The notes under the pieces were generated by a model. It was given only the letters and a program-made list of their open reading frames with translations, was not told the origin of the DNA and did not search any database. A DNA stretch of 64,000 nucleotides from Candidatus Planktophila sp. (GTDB lineage Bacteria; Actinomycetota; Actinomycetes; Nanopelagicales; Nanopelagicaceae). Both the position numbers and the translations under genes were made by a program. Below are positions 9,650-19,896 of the stretch, piece by piece. Numbering within the stretch: position 1 is the stretch's first letter; each line of letters starts with the position of its first letter. Where the stretch lies: contig SHVF01000003.1 in NCBI GenBank assembly GCA_009691135.1, positions 1-64,000 on the forward strand, read 5' to 3'.

Positions 9650-11247
9650 TGATTAATTTTTCTAACGTATCTCTTATTTATCCCACTTCGACAAAAACTA
9701 TTTTAGAAGACCTCTCGTTTTCCATTGTGGAAGGCGAACTGGTTCTTGTCATCGGATCAACCGGAACTGGCAAGACTTCCCTCCTGCAATTGATAAACGG
9801 ACTCGTTCCACATCACACTGGTGGAATTCTGGCTGGTGATATCACAGTCGATGGAATCTCAACTAAGTTGGTGCGCCCTGGAGAACTTGCTCATTTAGTG
9901 GGAATTGTTGGACAAAACCCATCGCAAGGATTTGTTACCGACACCGTCGAAGAAGAGTTGGCCTTTGGAATGGAGGCGCTCAACCTGGCTCCAGATCTAA
10001 TGCGAAAGCGTGTTGAAGAAATTTTGGATTTGTTGGCGCTGGCCCATTTACGTAATCGTGCTATATCAACACTAAGCGGAGGAGAACAGCAGAGAGTTGC
10101 CATAGGTAGCGCACTAGTTATGCATCCAAAAGTACTTGTACTAGATGAGCCGACCAGCGCCCTTGATCCGATTGCCGCCGAGGAAGTCTTATCAATTCTG
10201 CACAGACTAGTTCATGATTTGAGCCTCACCGTTGTCATTGCTGAACATCGTTTAGAACGGGTAATTGGATTTGCTGATCGCATTATTCACATCGCAGGTG
10301 ATGGCAACGCCAAAATAGATCTTCCTGAAACAATTCTTAAGAACGCCGACATCGCCCCACCCATTGTGCATTTAGCCAGAGCGTTGGGACTCTCTGACGT
10401 TGGGCTGAGCGTTCGCGACGTTAGAAGAATGACTGAGACCATCAGAGACACCGGTAAAGATGTTGAAAATGTATTGCATACCCTTGGTGATGAAAGAATA
10501 TTGGCGAAAGATTTGACCATCAAATATGGGTCTCAAGTTGTATTGAAGTCATTAAATGTGAGCGTGCGAGCTGGCGAAATTGTGGCCCTAATGGGTCGTA
10601 ACGGTGCTGGTAAAAGTTCACTACTAACCGCACTCGTTGGACTGCAGAAGCCGACTTCTGGAACATCGCACATTTGCGGAAAAGCTTCGAATGATCTGAA
10701 AGGTAGTGTTCGCCGAGAGGCGGTTGGGTTCATTCCGCAAGAACCTAGCGATCTGCTTTACGGTCAAAGCGTCGTTGGTGAGTGTTCGCAAGGCGATAAA
10801 GATAATCAAATAGCAACAGGAACCACATTTGCACTTCTACAAAGAATTGTTCCATCTATTAGCCCTAATACACATCCGCGTGATTTATCAGAAGGCCAAC
10901 GCTTAGCCCTTGCGTTGTCGATTGTCTTATCCGCACAACCCCAAGTCTTGATACTCGATGAGCCAACTCGTGGTTTGGATTACCAATCTAAAGCCTTGTT
11001 AATCGGTCTGCTACAGAATTATTCAAGAGAGTTAGGGCGCTGCGTTCTAATAGCCACACATGATGTTGAACTTGTAGCCGAACTTGCCGATCGAGTAATT
11101 TTTCTGGCAGATGGTGAAATCGTCGCTGATGGCCCCACCCTAGATATTTTGCTCTCATCCCCCGCCTTCGCGCCACAGGTTGCAAAGGTGATGTCACCAC
11201 GGCGTTGGTTAACGGTGGCAGATGTGATCGCAGCGATGGAGTCGTGA
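9649..11247 (+). CDS. Fused double ATP-binding protein of ECF transporter (EcfA1-EcfA2)
   Basis: Two Walker A motifs (GSTGTGKTS, GRNGAGKSS) and two signature motifs (LSGGEQQRVA, LSEGQRLALA); ATG at 9649 overlaps the ecfT stop. Confidence 0.93.
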   Translation: MINFSNVSLIYPTSTKTILEDLSFSIVEGELVLVIGSTGTGKTSLLQLINGLVPHHTGGILAGDITVDGISTKLVRPGELAHLVGIVGQNPSQGFVTDTVEEELAFGMEALNLAPDLMRKRVEEILDLLALAHLRNRAISTLSGGEQQRVAIGSALVMHPKVLVLDEPTSALDPIAAEEVLSILHRLVHDLSLTVVIAEHRLERVIGFADRIIHIAGDGNAKIDLPETILKNADIAPPIVHLARALGLSDVGLSVRDVRRMTETIRDTGKDVENVLHTLGDERILAKDLTIKYGSQVVLKSLNVSVRAGEIVALMGRNGAGKSSLLTALVGLQKPTSGTSHICGKASNDLKGSVRREAVGFIPQEPSDLLYGQSVVGECSQGDKDNQIATGTTFALLQRIVPSISPNTHPRDLSEGQRLALALSIVLSAQPQVLILDEPTRGLDYQSKALLIGLLQNYSRELGRCVLIATHDVELVAELADRVIFLADGEIVADGPTLDILLSSPAFAPQVAKVMSPRRWLTVADVIAAMES

Positions 11248-12062
11248 TGCTTAAAACTTCTGATATCTATCGTTTTTCACGTAGATCGCAATTCACGCTA
11301 TTTTCTGTCTCTATCTTTACTCTAGCTGGATTTACTTGGCCATTTTTTGCACCAGATCAAAGCTCGGCACGGTTTGCACAGTATTTTTTCTGGATTGCCA
11401 TCCCTTTCACATTTCTTTTACTACTTGCGCAATTGAGTGATAAAAGCCTAGATGCTAAGTCAGTCGCGTTACTTGGAATGTTGGCTGCACTAATTGCTGC
11501 ACTGCGACCGCTAGGTGCTGGAGCAGTCGGACTGGAGCCTATGTGGTTCTTATTGATCTTGGCAGCACGTGTTTTCGGTAGCGCCTTTGGTTTTCTACTT
11601 GGCGTTCTTGCAATGCTCGCATCTGCCTTACTAACTGGCGGAATGGGACCCTGGTTGAGTTATCAATTATTTGCCGCCGGAATAATTGGTTTAATTGCCG
11701 GTGCGTTATTCAAAAATATGCGAGGTAAAGCAGAGCTTACGTTATTAGTAGCCATCGCAATTTTTTCATCTCTTAGTTACGGACTTTTAATGGATCTGCA
11801 ATTTTGGCCTTGGGCAATCGGTGCAAATACCCAACTTTCATTTATTCCGGGAGCTGACTTATCAGTAAATTTGGGCCGCTTCATCACTTTTCATTTTTTA
11901 TCAGCGATGGCCTGGGATATTCCACGGGCAATTCTTACCGTTGCGTTGACTTTAGCCGCTGGACCTGCGGTATTAACGGCACTTCGCAGAACTAAGAAAC
12001 GCGCGGCGTTTCTAACGCCGATCGAATTTATCGAACGTGCGAAGTCACCAGAGGCAATTTAG
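11247..12062 (+). CDS. ECF transporter substrate-binding (S) component, predicted cobalamin-specific
   Basis: Multi-TM protein, MLKTSDIYRFSRRSQFTLFSVSIF...; ATGA overlap with EcfA stop; downstream of B12 riboswitch. Confidence 0.78.
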   Translation: MLKTSDIYRFSRRSQFTLFSVSIFTLAGFTWPFFAPDQSSARFAQYFFWIAIPFTFLLLLAQLSDKSLDAKSVALLGMLAALIAALRPLGAGAVGLEPMWFLLILAARVFGSAFGFLLGVLAMLASALLTGGMGPWLSYQLFAAGIIGLIAGALFKNMRGKAELTLLVAIAIFSSLSYGLLMDLQFWPWAIGANTQLSFIPGADLSVNLGRFITFHFLSAMAWDIPRAILTVALTLAAGPAVLTALRRTKKRAAFLTPIEFIERAKSPEAI

Positions 12063-13116
12063 TCACCTCTGCTAACGAATCACGACCTCGTACATCTATA
12101 ACGAGCTGATCTCCCAATTTAACTGAGTGCGAAAGCAGTGCCAGCGCTATTCCTTTTTTAAGGCTTGGTGAGAAAGTTCCACTGGTAACTTCTCCAACTA
12201 TTTCGCCTGCACTGTTTTTAACTTGCATTCCGGCTCGTGGAATTCCGCGATCTTGGCTAACTAGCGCGCGAACTCTCGGGTGCGCGCCATTGGCTTTCTC
12301 CGTGCGCAGCGCTTGACTGCCACTAAATATTGGCTTCTCCCAACCAATCGCCCAAGTCGCAGCCGCTTGAACCGGGGTAATTGCAAGTGAGAGTTCATGT
12401 CCATGGAGTGGATATCCCATTTCGGTGCGCAAGGTATCTCGCGCGCCCAGACCACAAACCAAACCTTCAAACTTTTTTATAGCCTCAGTCAACGCATCCC
12501 AAACTTTGGTTGCATCTTGCCAACGTGGAACGATTTCATAACCGTGTTCTCCGGTGTAGCCGGTGCGGCAAAGGATTACCTGACAACCAGCAATCTGAAC
12601 ATGACCGAAAGCCATGTAATCCATTTCGGGATTGACCGCAAAACTTTCTATCACTTCACGTGAACGTGGTCCTTGGACAGCAATGACGCCAAATGATTCG
12701 TGAAGGTTTATGATTTCGATACCGGCTGGTACTCGCGAGATGAGATCTGCTACGACGCTTGTCGTATTAGATGCATTTGGAATCAAGAAAAGATCTGAAG
12801 AGCTATTGCGGTAAACGATCAAATCATCGATAACGCCACCTTCACTATTGCAATGCAATGTGTACTGCGCTTGCCCATCTGTAATTCTTTCCAGATCATT
12901 TGTAAAAACTGTATTTAAGAATTGTAAGGCGCCAGATCCCTTAACGCTCACCTTCCCCAGATGTGAAACATCAAATATGCCAACCCGCTCACGGACTGCG
13001 GCATGCTCGGCTAGTACGCCTGCGCCGGGATATTCGATTGGCATGAGCCACCCACCAAAATCGGCCATCTTGGCAGAAAGGTTGATATGTCTATCGGCAA
13101 GTGGTGAATTTTTCAT
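12028..13116 (-). CDS. gcvT: Aminomethyltransferase (glycine cleavage T protein)
   Basis: MADFGGWLMPIEYPGAGVLAEHAAVRERVGIFDVSHLGKV; GLGARDTLRTEMGYPLHGHEL. Confidence 0.96.
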   Translation of the reverse strand: MKNSPLADRHINLSAKMADFGGWLMPIEYPGAGVLAEHAAVRERVGIFDVSHLGKVSVKGSGALQFLNTVFTNDLERITDGQAQYTLHCNSEGGVIDDLIVYRNSSSDLFLIPNASNTTSVVADLISRVPAGIEIINLHESFGVIAVQGPRSREVIESFAVNPEMDYMAFGHVQIAGCQVILCRTGYTGEHGYEIVPRWQDATKVWDALTEAIKKFEGLVCGLGARDTLRTEMGYPLHGHELSLAITPVQAAATWAIGWEKPIFSGSQALRTEKANGAHPRVRALVSQDRGIPRAGMQVKNSAGEIVGEVTSGTFSPSLKKGIALALLSHSVKLGDQLVIDVRGRDSLAEVTKLPLVTSHVR

Positions 13117-13184
13117 GGCAACAACTTACACTTACCCGACCCCAAAAGTATGTTCGATTTGTGTAGCCTCATAAAGGAGATTCG

Positions 13185-14693
13185 ATGACCACCTTGCACC
13201 TTTCAGATGGAGCCATTAAAGATGAGGTTCTAGTTGTAGGTCTCTCATTTAAAACGTCATCGAAAAAGGGAGGGGGCGCACTGGTAATCGAAAGTGGAGA
13301 TATAGCGCTAGACAAGAAGAAGTTACTGGCAACTCTTTCTGATTTAGGGGCTACCGGAAAAAGTGATGAAGTAATTAAAATTCCCGGTACTGCTACCAAA
13401 TTATTAGTTTTCACCGGACTTGGGGAAAATAAAACTATCTTCTCAGATGAGACTTTGCGGCGCGCAGCGGGAGCTGCAGCAAGAGCTTTGGCCGGCAATT
13501 CCAGCGCAACGTTTTCTTTGCCCGCCAAGAAGGCTGCAACTATTGCAGCGATCGCTGAAGGCGCGCTACTTGGCGCATATTCATTTAATAAATTTCGTGT
13601 TGATTCAATGGTGAATCGCCAAGCAAGTTTGAAATCAGTAACGATTCATTCAGCGCTTGCAAAGAAAGCGGAAGCCAAAGAAGTGATAAAGAGCGCCGCA
13701 ATTATTGGTGAATACACCTGCTTAGTCAGAGATTTGATTAACACTCCTCCAAGTCACCTAACCCCTGATTCATTCTGCAAGGAGATTGCCGCATTGGTAA
13801 AGAAAGTTGGCGGAACGGCCATTGGCTTGAAGGTTACGGTCATAAACGATGCGCAGCTAAAGAGCAAGGGTTACGGTGGAATCACAGCTGTTGGTCAAGG
13901 CTCAGCCAATCCGCCACGTCTATTACAGATTTCTTACACGCCAGTTAAAGCTAAGGCCAAAAAAAGTTACGCCTATGTCGGAAAGGGAATCACTTTCGAT
14001 ACTGGTGGTTTAGCGCTGAAGCCAGCCGCTGGGATGGAAGCGATGAAGTCAGATATGTCCGGAGCTGCTGCCGTTTGCGCTGCAACGATTGCAATTGCGT
14101 TGTTGAAGATTCCGGTAGCAATCGATTGCTATGCGCCCTTAGCTGAAAATATGGTCAGCGACAACGCAACCCGTCCCAGCGACATCATCACAATGTATGG
14201 TGGAAAAACAATTGAAGTTCTCAATCCTGATGCAGAAGGCCGCTTAGTTTTAGGAGATGCTTTGGTAAAGGCGCAGGAGAATAAGAACTTAGATGGGATC
14301 ATCGATGTTGCAACTTTGACGGGTGCCCAAGTTGTTGCGCTAGGAACACGTACAAGCGCGATCATGACAAATAACCAGGAATTCAGTGATCACTTCTTTG
14401 CAATTACTAAATCCACTGGCGAAGCTTTCTGGCCAATGCCATTGCCCGTTGAATTGCGGGCATCCCTTGATTCTCCAGTTGCAGATATGGCAAATATCGG
14501 TGAGCGAATGGGTGGCATGTTGGTTGCTGGGCTATTCCTCAAAGAATTTGTTGCAACAGAGTTACCTTGGTTACACCTAGATATTGCAGGTCCGGCCTAT
14601 AACGAAGGTGAACCCTATGGATACACCCCGGTCGGTGGCACAGGCGTAGCACTTAGATCGCTAGTGGCGCTGGCCCAGGCGGCAGTCGTTTAG
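13185..14693 (+). CDS. pepA: Leucyl aminopeptidase (M17)
   Basis: YVGKGITFDTGGLALKP, NPDAEGRLVLGDAL; SD aaggag upstream. Confidence 0.97.
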   Translation: MTTLHLSDGAIKDEVLVVGLSFKTSSKKGGGALVIESGDIALDKKKLLATLSDLGATGKSDEVIKIPGTATKLLVFTGLGENKTIFSDETLRRAAGAAARALAGNSSATFSLPAKKAATIAAIAEGALLGAYSFNKFRVDSMVNRQASLKSVTIHSALAKKAEAKEVIKSAAIIGEYTCLVRDLINTPPSHLTPDSFCKEIAALVKKVGGTAIGLKVTVINDAQLKSKGYGGITAVGQGSANPPRLLQISYTPVKAKAKKSYAYVGKGITFDTGGLALKPAAGMEAMKSDMSGAAAVCAATIAIALLKIPVAIDCYAPLAENMVSDNATRPSDIITMYGGKTIEVLNPDAEGRLVLGDALVKAQENKNLDGIIDVATLTGAQVVALGTRTSAIMTNNQEFSDHFFAITKSTGEAFWPMPLPVELRASLDSPVADMANIGERMGGMLVAGLFLKEFVATELPWLHLDIAGPAYNEGEPYGYTPVGGTGVALRSLVALAQAAVV

Positions 14694-14759
14694 TAATCAC
14701 AGGGCAAAACTGGCAAGATAGGCTCAACAAGCGAGAGGTTTACGAAGGAGCGCGCACAG

Positions 14760-16127
14760 GTGTCCAACTTTGATCTAGTAATTTTAGGCGGCGGTAGCGG
14801 CGGTTACGCAGCAGCCCTACGTGGCGCCCAACTTGGATTATCAGTTGCCCTAGTCGAAGCGGACAAACTTGGCGGAACCTGTTTACACCGCGGATGTATT
14901 CCGACTAAGGCCCTTCTTCACGCCGGAGAGATCGCCGATGGAACACGCGAGGCCAGCCACTTTGGCGTAAATGCCACATTTAACTCAATAGATATGAATG
15001 GCGTTAATTCATATAAAGATGGTGTGGTCGCCAAACTGCATAAAGGTTTGCAAGGACTGGTTAAGTCACGCAGCATTACTTACATCGAAGGCCACGGAAA
15101 ATTGGTAGCCAAAGATACCGTTGAAGTAAATGGCGCTCGCTACACCGGCAAAAACATCGTTTTGGCAACTGGATCATATGCGCGCACCTTGCCTGGCTTG
15201 GAAATTGATGGAAAGAAAGTCATAACATCCGAACATGCCATCAAAATGGAATACGTTCCAAGGAGCGTAATCGTTCTCGGTGGTGGAGTAATTGGTTGCG
15301 AATTCGCATCCGTTTGGAAATCTTTTGGCGCCGAGGTAACTATCGTTGAAGGTTTGCCGCATTTGGTTGCCTCAGAAGATGAATCATCCAGCAAGCAGTT
15401 AGAGCGCGCCTATCGCAAACGCGGAATCAACTTTGAACTTGGTGTTCGTTTTAAATCTCATACCATCACGGCAGATGGTGTGACTATTACTTTGGAAGAT
15501 GGCAAAACATTCACCGCCGAAGTACTGCTGGTAGCCGTCGGGCGTGGCCCGGTTTCAGCAAATCTGGGTTATGAAGAACAAGGCATCGCTATGGATCGTG
15601 GATGCGTTCTAGTTGATAACAAGTGCCGCACCAATGTTCCAGGAATCTGGGCCGTTGGGGATTTAATTCCCACACTTCAATTAGCGCATGTGGGCTTTGG
15701 CGAGGGAATTTTAGTTGCTGAAGAAATTGCTGGGTTAAATCCGCGACCTATTAATTATGATGGCGTCCCTCGCGTTACTTACTCAGAGCCAGAGGTTGCC
15801 TCCGTTGGTTTAACAACTGCGCAAGCAAAAGAGCGCGGTTATGACGTCGTCGAACTTAACTATGACTTAGCCGGAAACGGCAAAGCTCAGATTTTGCGAA
15901 CTGCCGGATCCATCAAATTGGTCTCGCAAAAAGGTGGACCGGTTCTTGGAATCCATATGGTGGGATCGCGCGTTGGTGAACTTCTTGCTGAAGCGCAATT
16001 GATCTTTAATTGGGAGGCATCGGCAGATGATGTAGCACCTCTCATTCATGCGCACCCAACGCTTTCTGAAGCAATGGGTGAAGCGCATATGGCACTTGCC
16101 GGCAAACCACTTCACGCTCACGGTTAA
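14760..16127 (+). CDS. lpdA: Dihydrolipoyl dehydrogenase
   Basis: GGTCLHRGCIPTKALLHAGE redox-active disulfide; HAHPTLSEAMGEA; GTG start. Confidence 0.97.
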   Translation: MSNFDLVILGGGSGGYAAALRGAQLGLSVALVEADKLGGTCLHRGCIPTKALLHAGEIADGTREASHFGVNATFNSIDMNGVNSYKDGVVAKLHKGLQGLVKSRSITYIEGHGKLVAKDTVEVNGARYTGKNIVLATGSYARTLPGLEIDGKKVITSEHAIKMEYVPRSVIVLGGGVIGCEFASVWKSFGAEVTIVEGLPHLVASEDESSSKQLERAYRKRGINFELGVRFKSHTITADGVTITLEDGKTFTAEVLLVAVGRGPVSANLGYEEQGIAMDRGCVLVDNKCRTNVPGIWAVGDLIPTLQLAHVGFGEGILVAEEIAGLNPRPINYDGVPRVTYSEPEVASVGLTTAQAKERGYDVVELNYDLAGNGKAQILRTAGSIKLVSQKGGPVLGIHMVGSRVGELLAEAQLIFNWEASADDVAPLIHAHPTLSEAMGEAHMALAGKPLHAHG

Positions 16128-16181
16128 TTCAATAAAAAATTAAATGACTAATTCAACGGTAATAGAGAAAAGGAAAAAGAT

Positions 16182-17843
16182 ATGACTTTCTCAGTAACAA
16201 TGCCAGCGCTTGGTGAAAGCGTCAGCGAAGGAACAGTCACACGTTGGTTAAAGTCCGAAGGCGATCATGTCGCAATGGATGAACCGCTGCTTGAAGTATC
16301 AACCGATAAAGTCGATACCGAAATTCCTTCACCTGTAGCCGGAATTCTGCAAAAAATTGTTGTAGGTATTGATCAAACTGTCCTAGTCGGTGCCGAACTC
16401 GCAATTATCGCCGATAGTGCCGCGACATCGATCGCGCCAGTCGCCGCGACTCCGGCGGCGCCAGTTGCAGCGCCAGTTGCAGCGCCAGTTGCAGCTCCAA
16501 CTGCACCAGTTACTGCCGCTGCAGTTGCTCCAGTTGTTTCTGCACCAGCCCCATCAAATTCTGTAGGAACAATTATTACTATGCCAGCACTTGGAGAAAG
16601 TGTTAGCGAAGGCACTGTCACTCGCTGGCTCAAAGGCGTTGGCGATAGCGTTGCAGTTGATGAGGCACTCCTTGAAGTTTCAACCGACAAAGTTGATACC
16701 GAGATTCCATCTCCGGTTGCCGGCACCATTATTTCAATCGATGTCCCCGTTGACACAACAGTCCCAGTCGGTGCCCGCCTTGCTGTAATTGGTGTCAGCG
16801 GCGCAGCACCGGTTGCAGCACCCGCTCCTGTCGTTGCAGCACCAGTTGTTGCAGCTGCGATTGCTACTGCGGCTCCAGTAGTCGCAGCATCAGTTGCGGC
16901 ACCGACACCAGTTTCACAACCACTCGATGCTTATGTAACTCCGATTGTTCGCAAGTTAGCATCCGAACTTGGCGTGAATTTAGCAAGCGTTAAAGGAACA
17001 GGAGTTGGCGGACGAATTCGCAAAGAAGATGTTGAATCTGCGCGATCAGCTACCAGCGCTCCTGCTTCATCTGCCCCAGCACCGGCTGCACAATCTCAAC
17101 GTCCAGCAATTGTTGCGGTCTCACCGCTACGTGGAACAACCGTAACAATGTCACGTCTTCGCAAAGTAATCGCGGCCCGCATGGTCGAATCGCTTCAAGT
17201 TAGCGCGCAATTGACCACCGTTATTGAAGTAGATGTTACAAAGATTGCTCGTCTGCGCGATCGCGCAAAGGCGACTTTCGAAGCTCGTGAAGGTGTGAAG
17301 TTATCCTTCTTGCCATTTTTCGCCGTAGCAACATGCGAAGCGCTCAAGCAGCATCCAGTTCTTAATTCATCGGTTGAGGGTGACCAAATTATTTATCACG
17401 GCACAGAACACCTTGGTATCGCAGTTGATACTGAACGCGGATTACTTGTCCCAGTAATTCATAGCGCCGGTGATTTGAATATGGGTGGAATCGCTAGAAA
17501 GATTTCTGATCTAGCAGCACGCACTCGTGAAAATAAGGTCACTCCAGATGAACTAGGTGGTGGCACATTTACTCTTACCAATACCGGCAGCCGTGGTGCG
17601 CTCTTTGATACTCCGATCATTAATCAGCCACAGGTGGCCATTCTTGGATTAGGCGCAATTGTTAAGCGACCAATGGTCGTTAAGGGTGAAGATGGTGGCG
17701 AAACAATTGCGATCCGTTCGATGGTTTATTTAGCTCTTTCATACGATCATCGCGTTGTCGATGGGGCCGATGCTGCGCGCTTCTTAGTTACCTTGAAAGA
17801 GCGCCTCGAAGGTGGAGCCTTCGAATCAGATTTAGGACTCTAA
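16182..17843 (+). CDS. sucB: Dihydrolipoamide acyltransferase E2 (2-oxoglutarate dehydrogenase type), two lipoyl domains
   Basis: Two [19 protein letters not shown] lipoyl domains, E3-binding domain, catalytic [18 protein letters not shown]. Confidence 0.95.
   Translation: MTFSVTMPALGESVSEGTVTRWLKSEGDHVAMDEPLLEVSTDKVDTEIPSPVAGILQKIVVGIDQTVLVGAELAIIADSAATSIAPVAATPAAPVAAPVAAPVAAPTAPVTAAAVAPVVSAPAPSNSVGTIITMPALGESVSEGTVTRWLKGVGDSVAVDEALLEVSTDKVDTEIPSPVAGTIISIDVPVDTTVPVGARLAVIGVSGAAPVAAPAPVVAAPVVAAAIATAAPVVAASVAAPTPVSQPLDAYVTPIVRKLASELGVNLASVKGTGVGGRIRKEDVESARSATSAPASSAPAPAAQSQRPAIVAVSPLRGTTVTMSRLRKVIAARMVESLQVSAQLTTVIEVDVTKIARLRDRAKATFEAREGVKLSFLPFFAVATCEALKQHPVLNSSVEGDQIIYHGTEHLGIAVDTERGLLVPVIHSAGDLNMGGIARKISDLAARTRENKVTPDELGGGTFTLTNTGSRGALFDTPIINQPQVAILGLGAIVKRPMVVKGEDGGETIAIRSMVYLALSYDHRVVDGADAARFLVTLKERLEGGAFESDLGL
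16458..16493. repeat. Three tandem copies of 12-bp gcgccagttgca encoding the Ala/Pro linker
   Basis: Direct inspection: gcgccagttgca x3. Confidence 0.95.
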
Positions 17844-17848
17844 AGTAA

Positions 17849-18739
17849 ATGAGCGTTCCACAACGTATCGCAATTACAGGTGCATCCGGTCTAATCGGGA
17901 GCGCTCTTGTTGGGCACTTAAAATCTGAAGGTCACACTGTGCAACGTCTGGTGCGTCGCGCCACAGTTTCTCCTGATGAAATTCAATGGGATCCCAAGAC
18001 TGGTTTTGTAGATATAGAAGCCCTGCGTGGAGTTGATGCTGTAATTCATCTGGCTGGTGTTGGCGTGAGCGACAAACGCTGGTCCAAAAGGTTTAAATCT
18101 GAAATATTAAATTCCAGGCTATTCGGAACAACTGCGATTGCTAACGCGGTAGCCGAAGTAAAACCGCAAGTATTTATCTCCGCTAGCGCAATTGGTTGGT
18201 ATGGCGATTCTGGAAATCGCGCCGTTGTCGAAAGTGATTCCTCTGGCAACGACTTTCTCGCCGCGGTTTGCCGCGAATGGGAGGCGGCGGCAGATCTTGC
18301 TGGTGATGTACGTACCGTAAAACTTCGTACTGGATTGGTTCTTGACCCAACCGGCGGTGCACTCGGTCGCATGCTTCCACTTTTTAGATTTGGCCTTGGC
18401 GGGAAATTGGGTTCAGGTAAGCAATGGTGGTCTTGGATAACACTTCACGATGTTGTCCGTGCAATCATTTTCTCACTAGAGAAAAATATCTCCGGATCAA
18501 TTAATTTAACTACGCCTAATCCAGTTACTAATCAAGAATTTACCGCGGCTCTTGCGCGCGCCATGAAGCGACCCGCACTTTTCCCAGCACCCGCTTTTGC
18601 ACTAAAGATTGCGCTAGGCGGATTTTCCAGTGAGGTACTTGGATCTAAAAAAGTAATACCAACCGCGCTAACAGATGCTGGCTTCCAGTGGGAATACCCG
18701 CACATTTCAACTGCGCTAGAAGCCCTCGTCGAACAGTAA
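17849..18739 (+). CDS. TIGR01777-type NAD(P)-binding epimerase family protein
   Basis: RIAITGASGLIGSALVGHL; FISASAIGWYGDSG. Confidence 0.92.
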   Translation: MSVPQRIAITGASGLIGSALVGHLKSEGHTVQRLVRRATVSPDEIQWDPKTGFVDIEALRGVDAVIHLAGVGVSDKRWSKRFKSEILNSRLFGTTAIANAVAEVKPQVFISASAIGWYGDSGNRAVVESDSSGNDFLAAVCREWEAAADLAGDVRTVKLRTGLVLDPTGGALGRMLPLFRFGLGGKLGSGKQWWSWITLHDVVRAIIFSLEKNISGSINLTTPNPVTNQEFTAALARAMKRPALFPAPAFALKIALGGFSSEVLGSKKVIPTALTDAGFQWEYPHISTALEALVEQ

Positions 18740-19882
18740 CTCCTGCGCCGCAAGACGACCCGACATCAGTGCACCGTTTTGTGAGGGCGCGGATAAATAA
18801 TCTCCAGCAAGGTAAATAATTTCATTGAATTTCAAACTCTTGGCCTTTGTTTTTCCAGGAGCAAAGAGTGGCAGCGCCGAATTAATCTCATATTTTGCGA
18901 TTAACCTCCAATTCTCGGTTGAACTCCCCCACATCAACGCCAGATGACGACGCACTTCTGATTCGGATGCATGTGTAATCGTTGTAGATGAAATCAAGTT
19001 TTGGCCCGCCGGAGCGTAATCTTTCGAAAGATTTGAGATCACCAGTGAGTTAACAACGGGTCCCCGATGATCGGCATCCAATATTAATTCAGCGCTATCA
19101 GATGGCGCGTCGATGCTCACGTGATACCAAGTTGTTGACCGAATTAGTGGAGAAACTTGATCGGCATCTAGCAATTGTGCTGCGGTAGTTAAATCAGTTG
19201 CCAGAATAATTCTCGTTGCAACTATCTCCCCTTGGTTTGTTAGTATCCGATTGCCCCGAATCTCTTCAACCTGGGTATCAAAGCGCAGATCATTAATTTT
19301 CTTTGCCAGAGTTTCTGAGAAAACACCCACTCCGTGAGCTGGTATTCCCGACTTTCCAGAGATAAAACTTCCAATTAATTCACGACCCACCACTGCACTT
19401 ACTTGTGATGGGTCGGTGAGAAATACACCTTGCAGAAATGGTTTCAATACCTTGTAATAAAGTCCCCCAGTGCCACATCGCAAGAGGTGAGTTTGGACAT
19501 CTTCATCCACTCCAGGTTTAGTGGCCAGGTATTTCAGAAAGGATGCTTTTTCTCTTAAAGTGCCAGTCTTTGATGAGAAGATTGAAAGCGGTGCTTGTCG
19601 CGGATCTCCAATTACATGCCTTTGACTGCCAATAGATATACCTACAGTTCGAGGCGCGGTCTTAAAATCTAACTCTTTCGCCAGACCCAGCCGCTTGATT
19701 TCTGGATAATTCAAATTAATTAACTGAAAGCCACGATCTAAAATAAATCCGTCAATGACATCTGTGGCGATTCGCCCGCCAGCTCGGTCGGCCCCATCAA
19801 TAAGCGTCACTGGGTGACCCGCCTCTTGCAAAGTCAGCGCGGCGTTAATACCTGCAAGACCCGCGCCAATGACTACATACAT
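18716..19882 (-). CDS. FAD-dependent amine oxidase/protoporphyrinogen oxidase-like oxidoreductase
   Basis: N-terminal GAGLAGINAALTLQEAGHPVTLIDGADRAGGRI; C-terminal IYLAGDYLSAPSQNGALMSGRLAA. Confidence 0.88.
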   Translation of the reverse strand: MYVVIGAGLAGINAALTLQEAGHPVTLIDGADRAGGRIATDVIDGFILDRGFQLINLNYPEIKRLGLAKELDFKTAPRTVGISIGSQRHVIGDPRQAPLSIFSSKTGTLREKASFLKYLATKPGVDEDVQTHLLRCGTGGLYYKVLKPFLQGVFLTDPSQVSAVVGRELIGSFISGKSGIPAHGVGVFSETLAKKINDLRFDTQVEEIRGNRILTNQGEIVATRIILATDLTTAAQLLDADQVSPLIRSTTWYHVSIDAPSDSAELILDADHRGPVVNSLVISNLSKDYAPAGQNLISSTTITHASESEVRRHLALMWGSSTENWRLIAKYEINSALPLFAPGKTKAKSLKFNEIIYLAGDYLSAPSQNGALMSGRLAAQELLFDEGF

Positions 19883-19896
19883 CTAGTGGAGTGGTC

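Noticed and set aside
16373-16756. 127-aa Ala/Thr-rich antisense ORF over sucB
   Set aside because: Arises from the reverse complement of the Ala/Pro-rich linker; low complexity.
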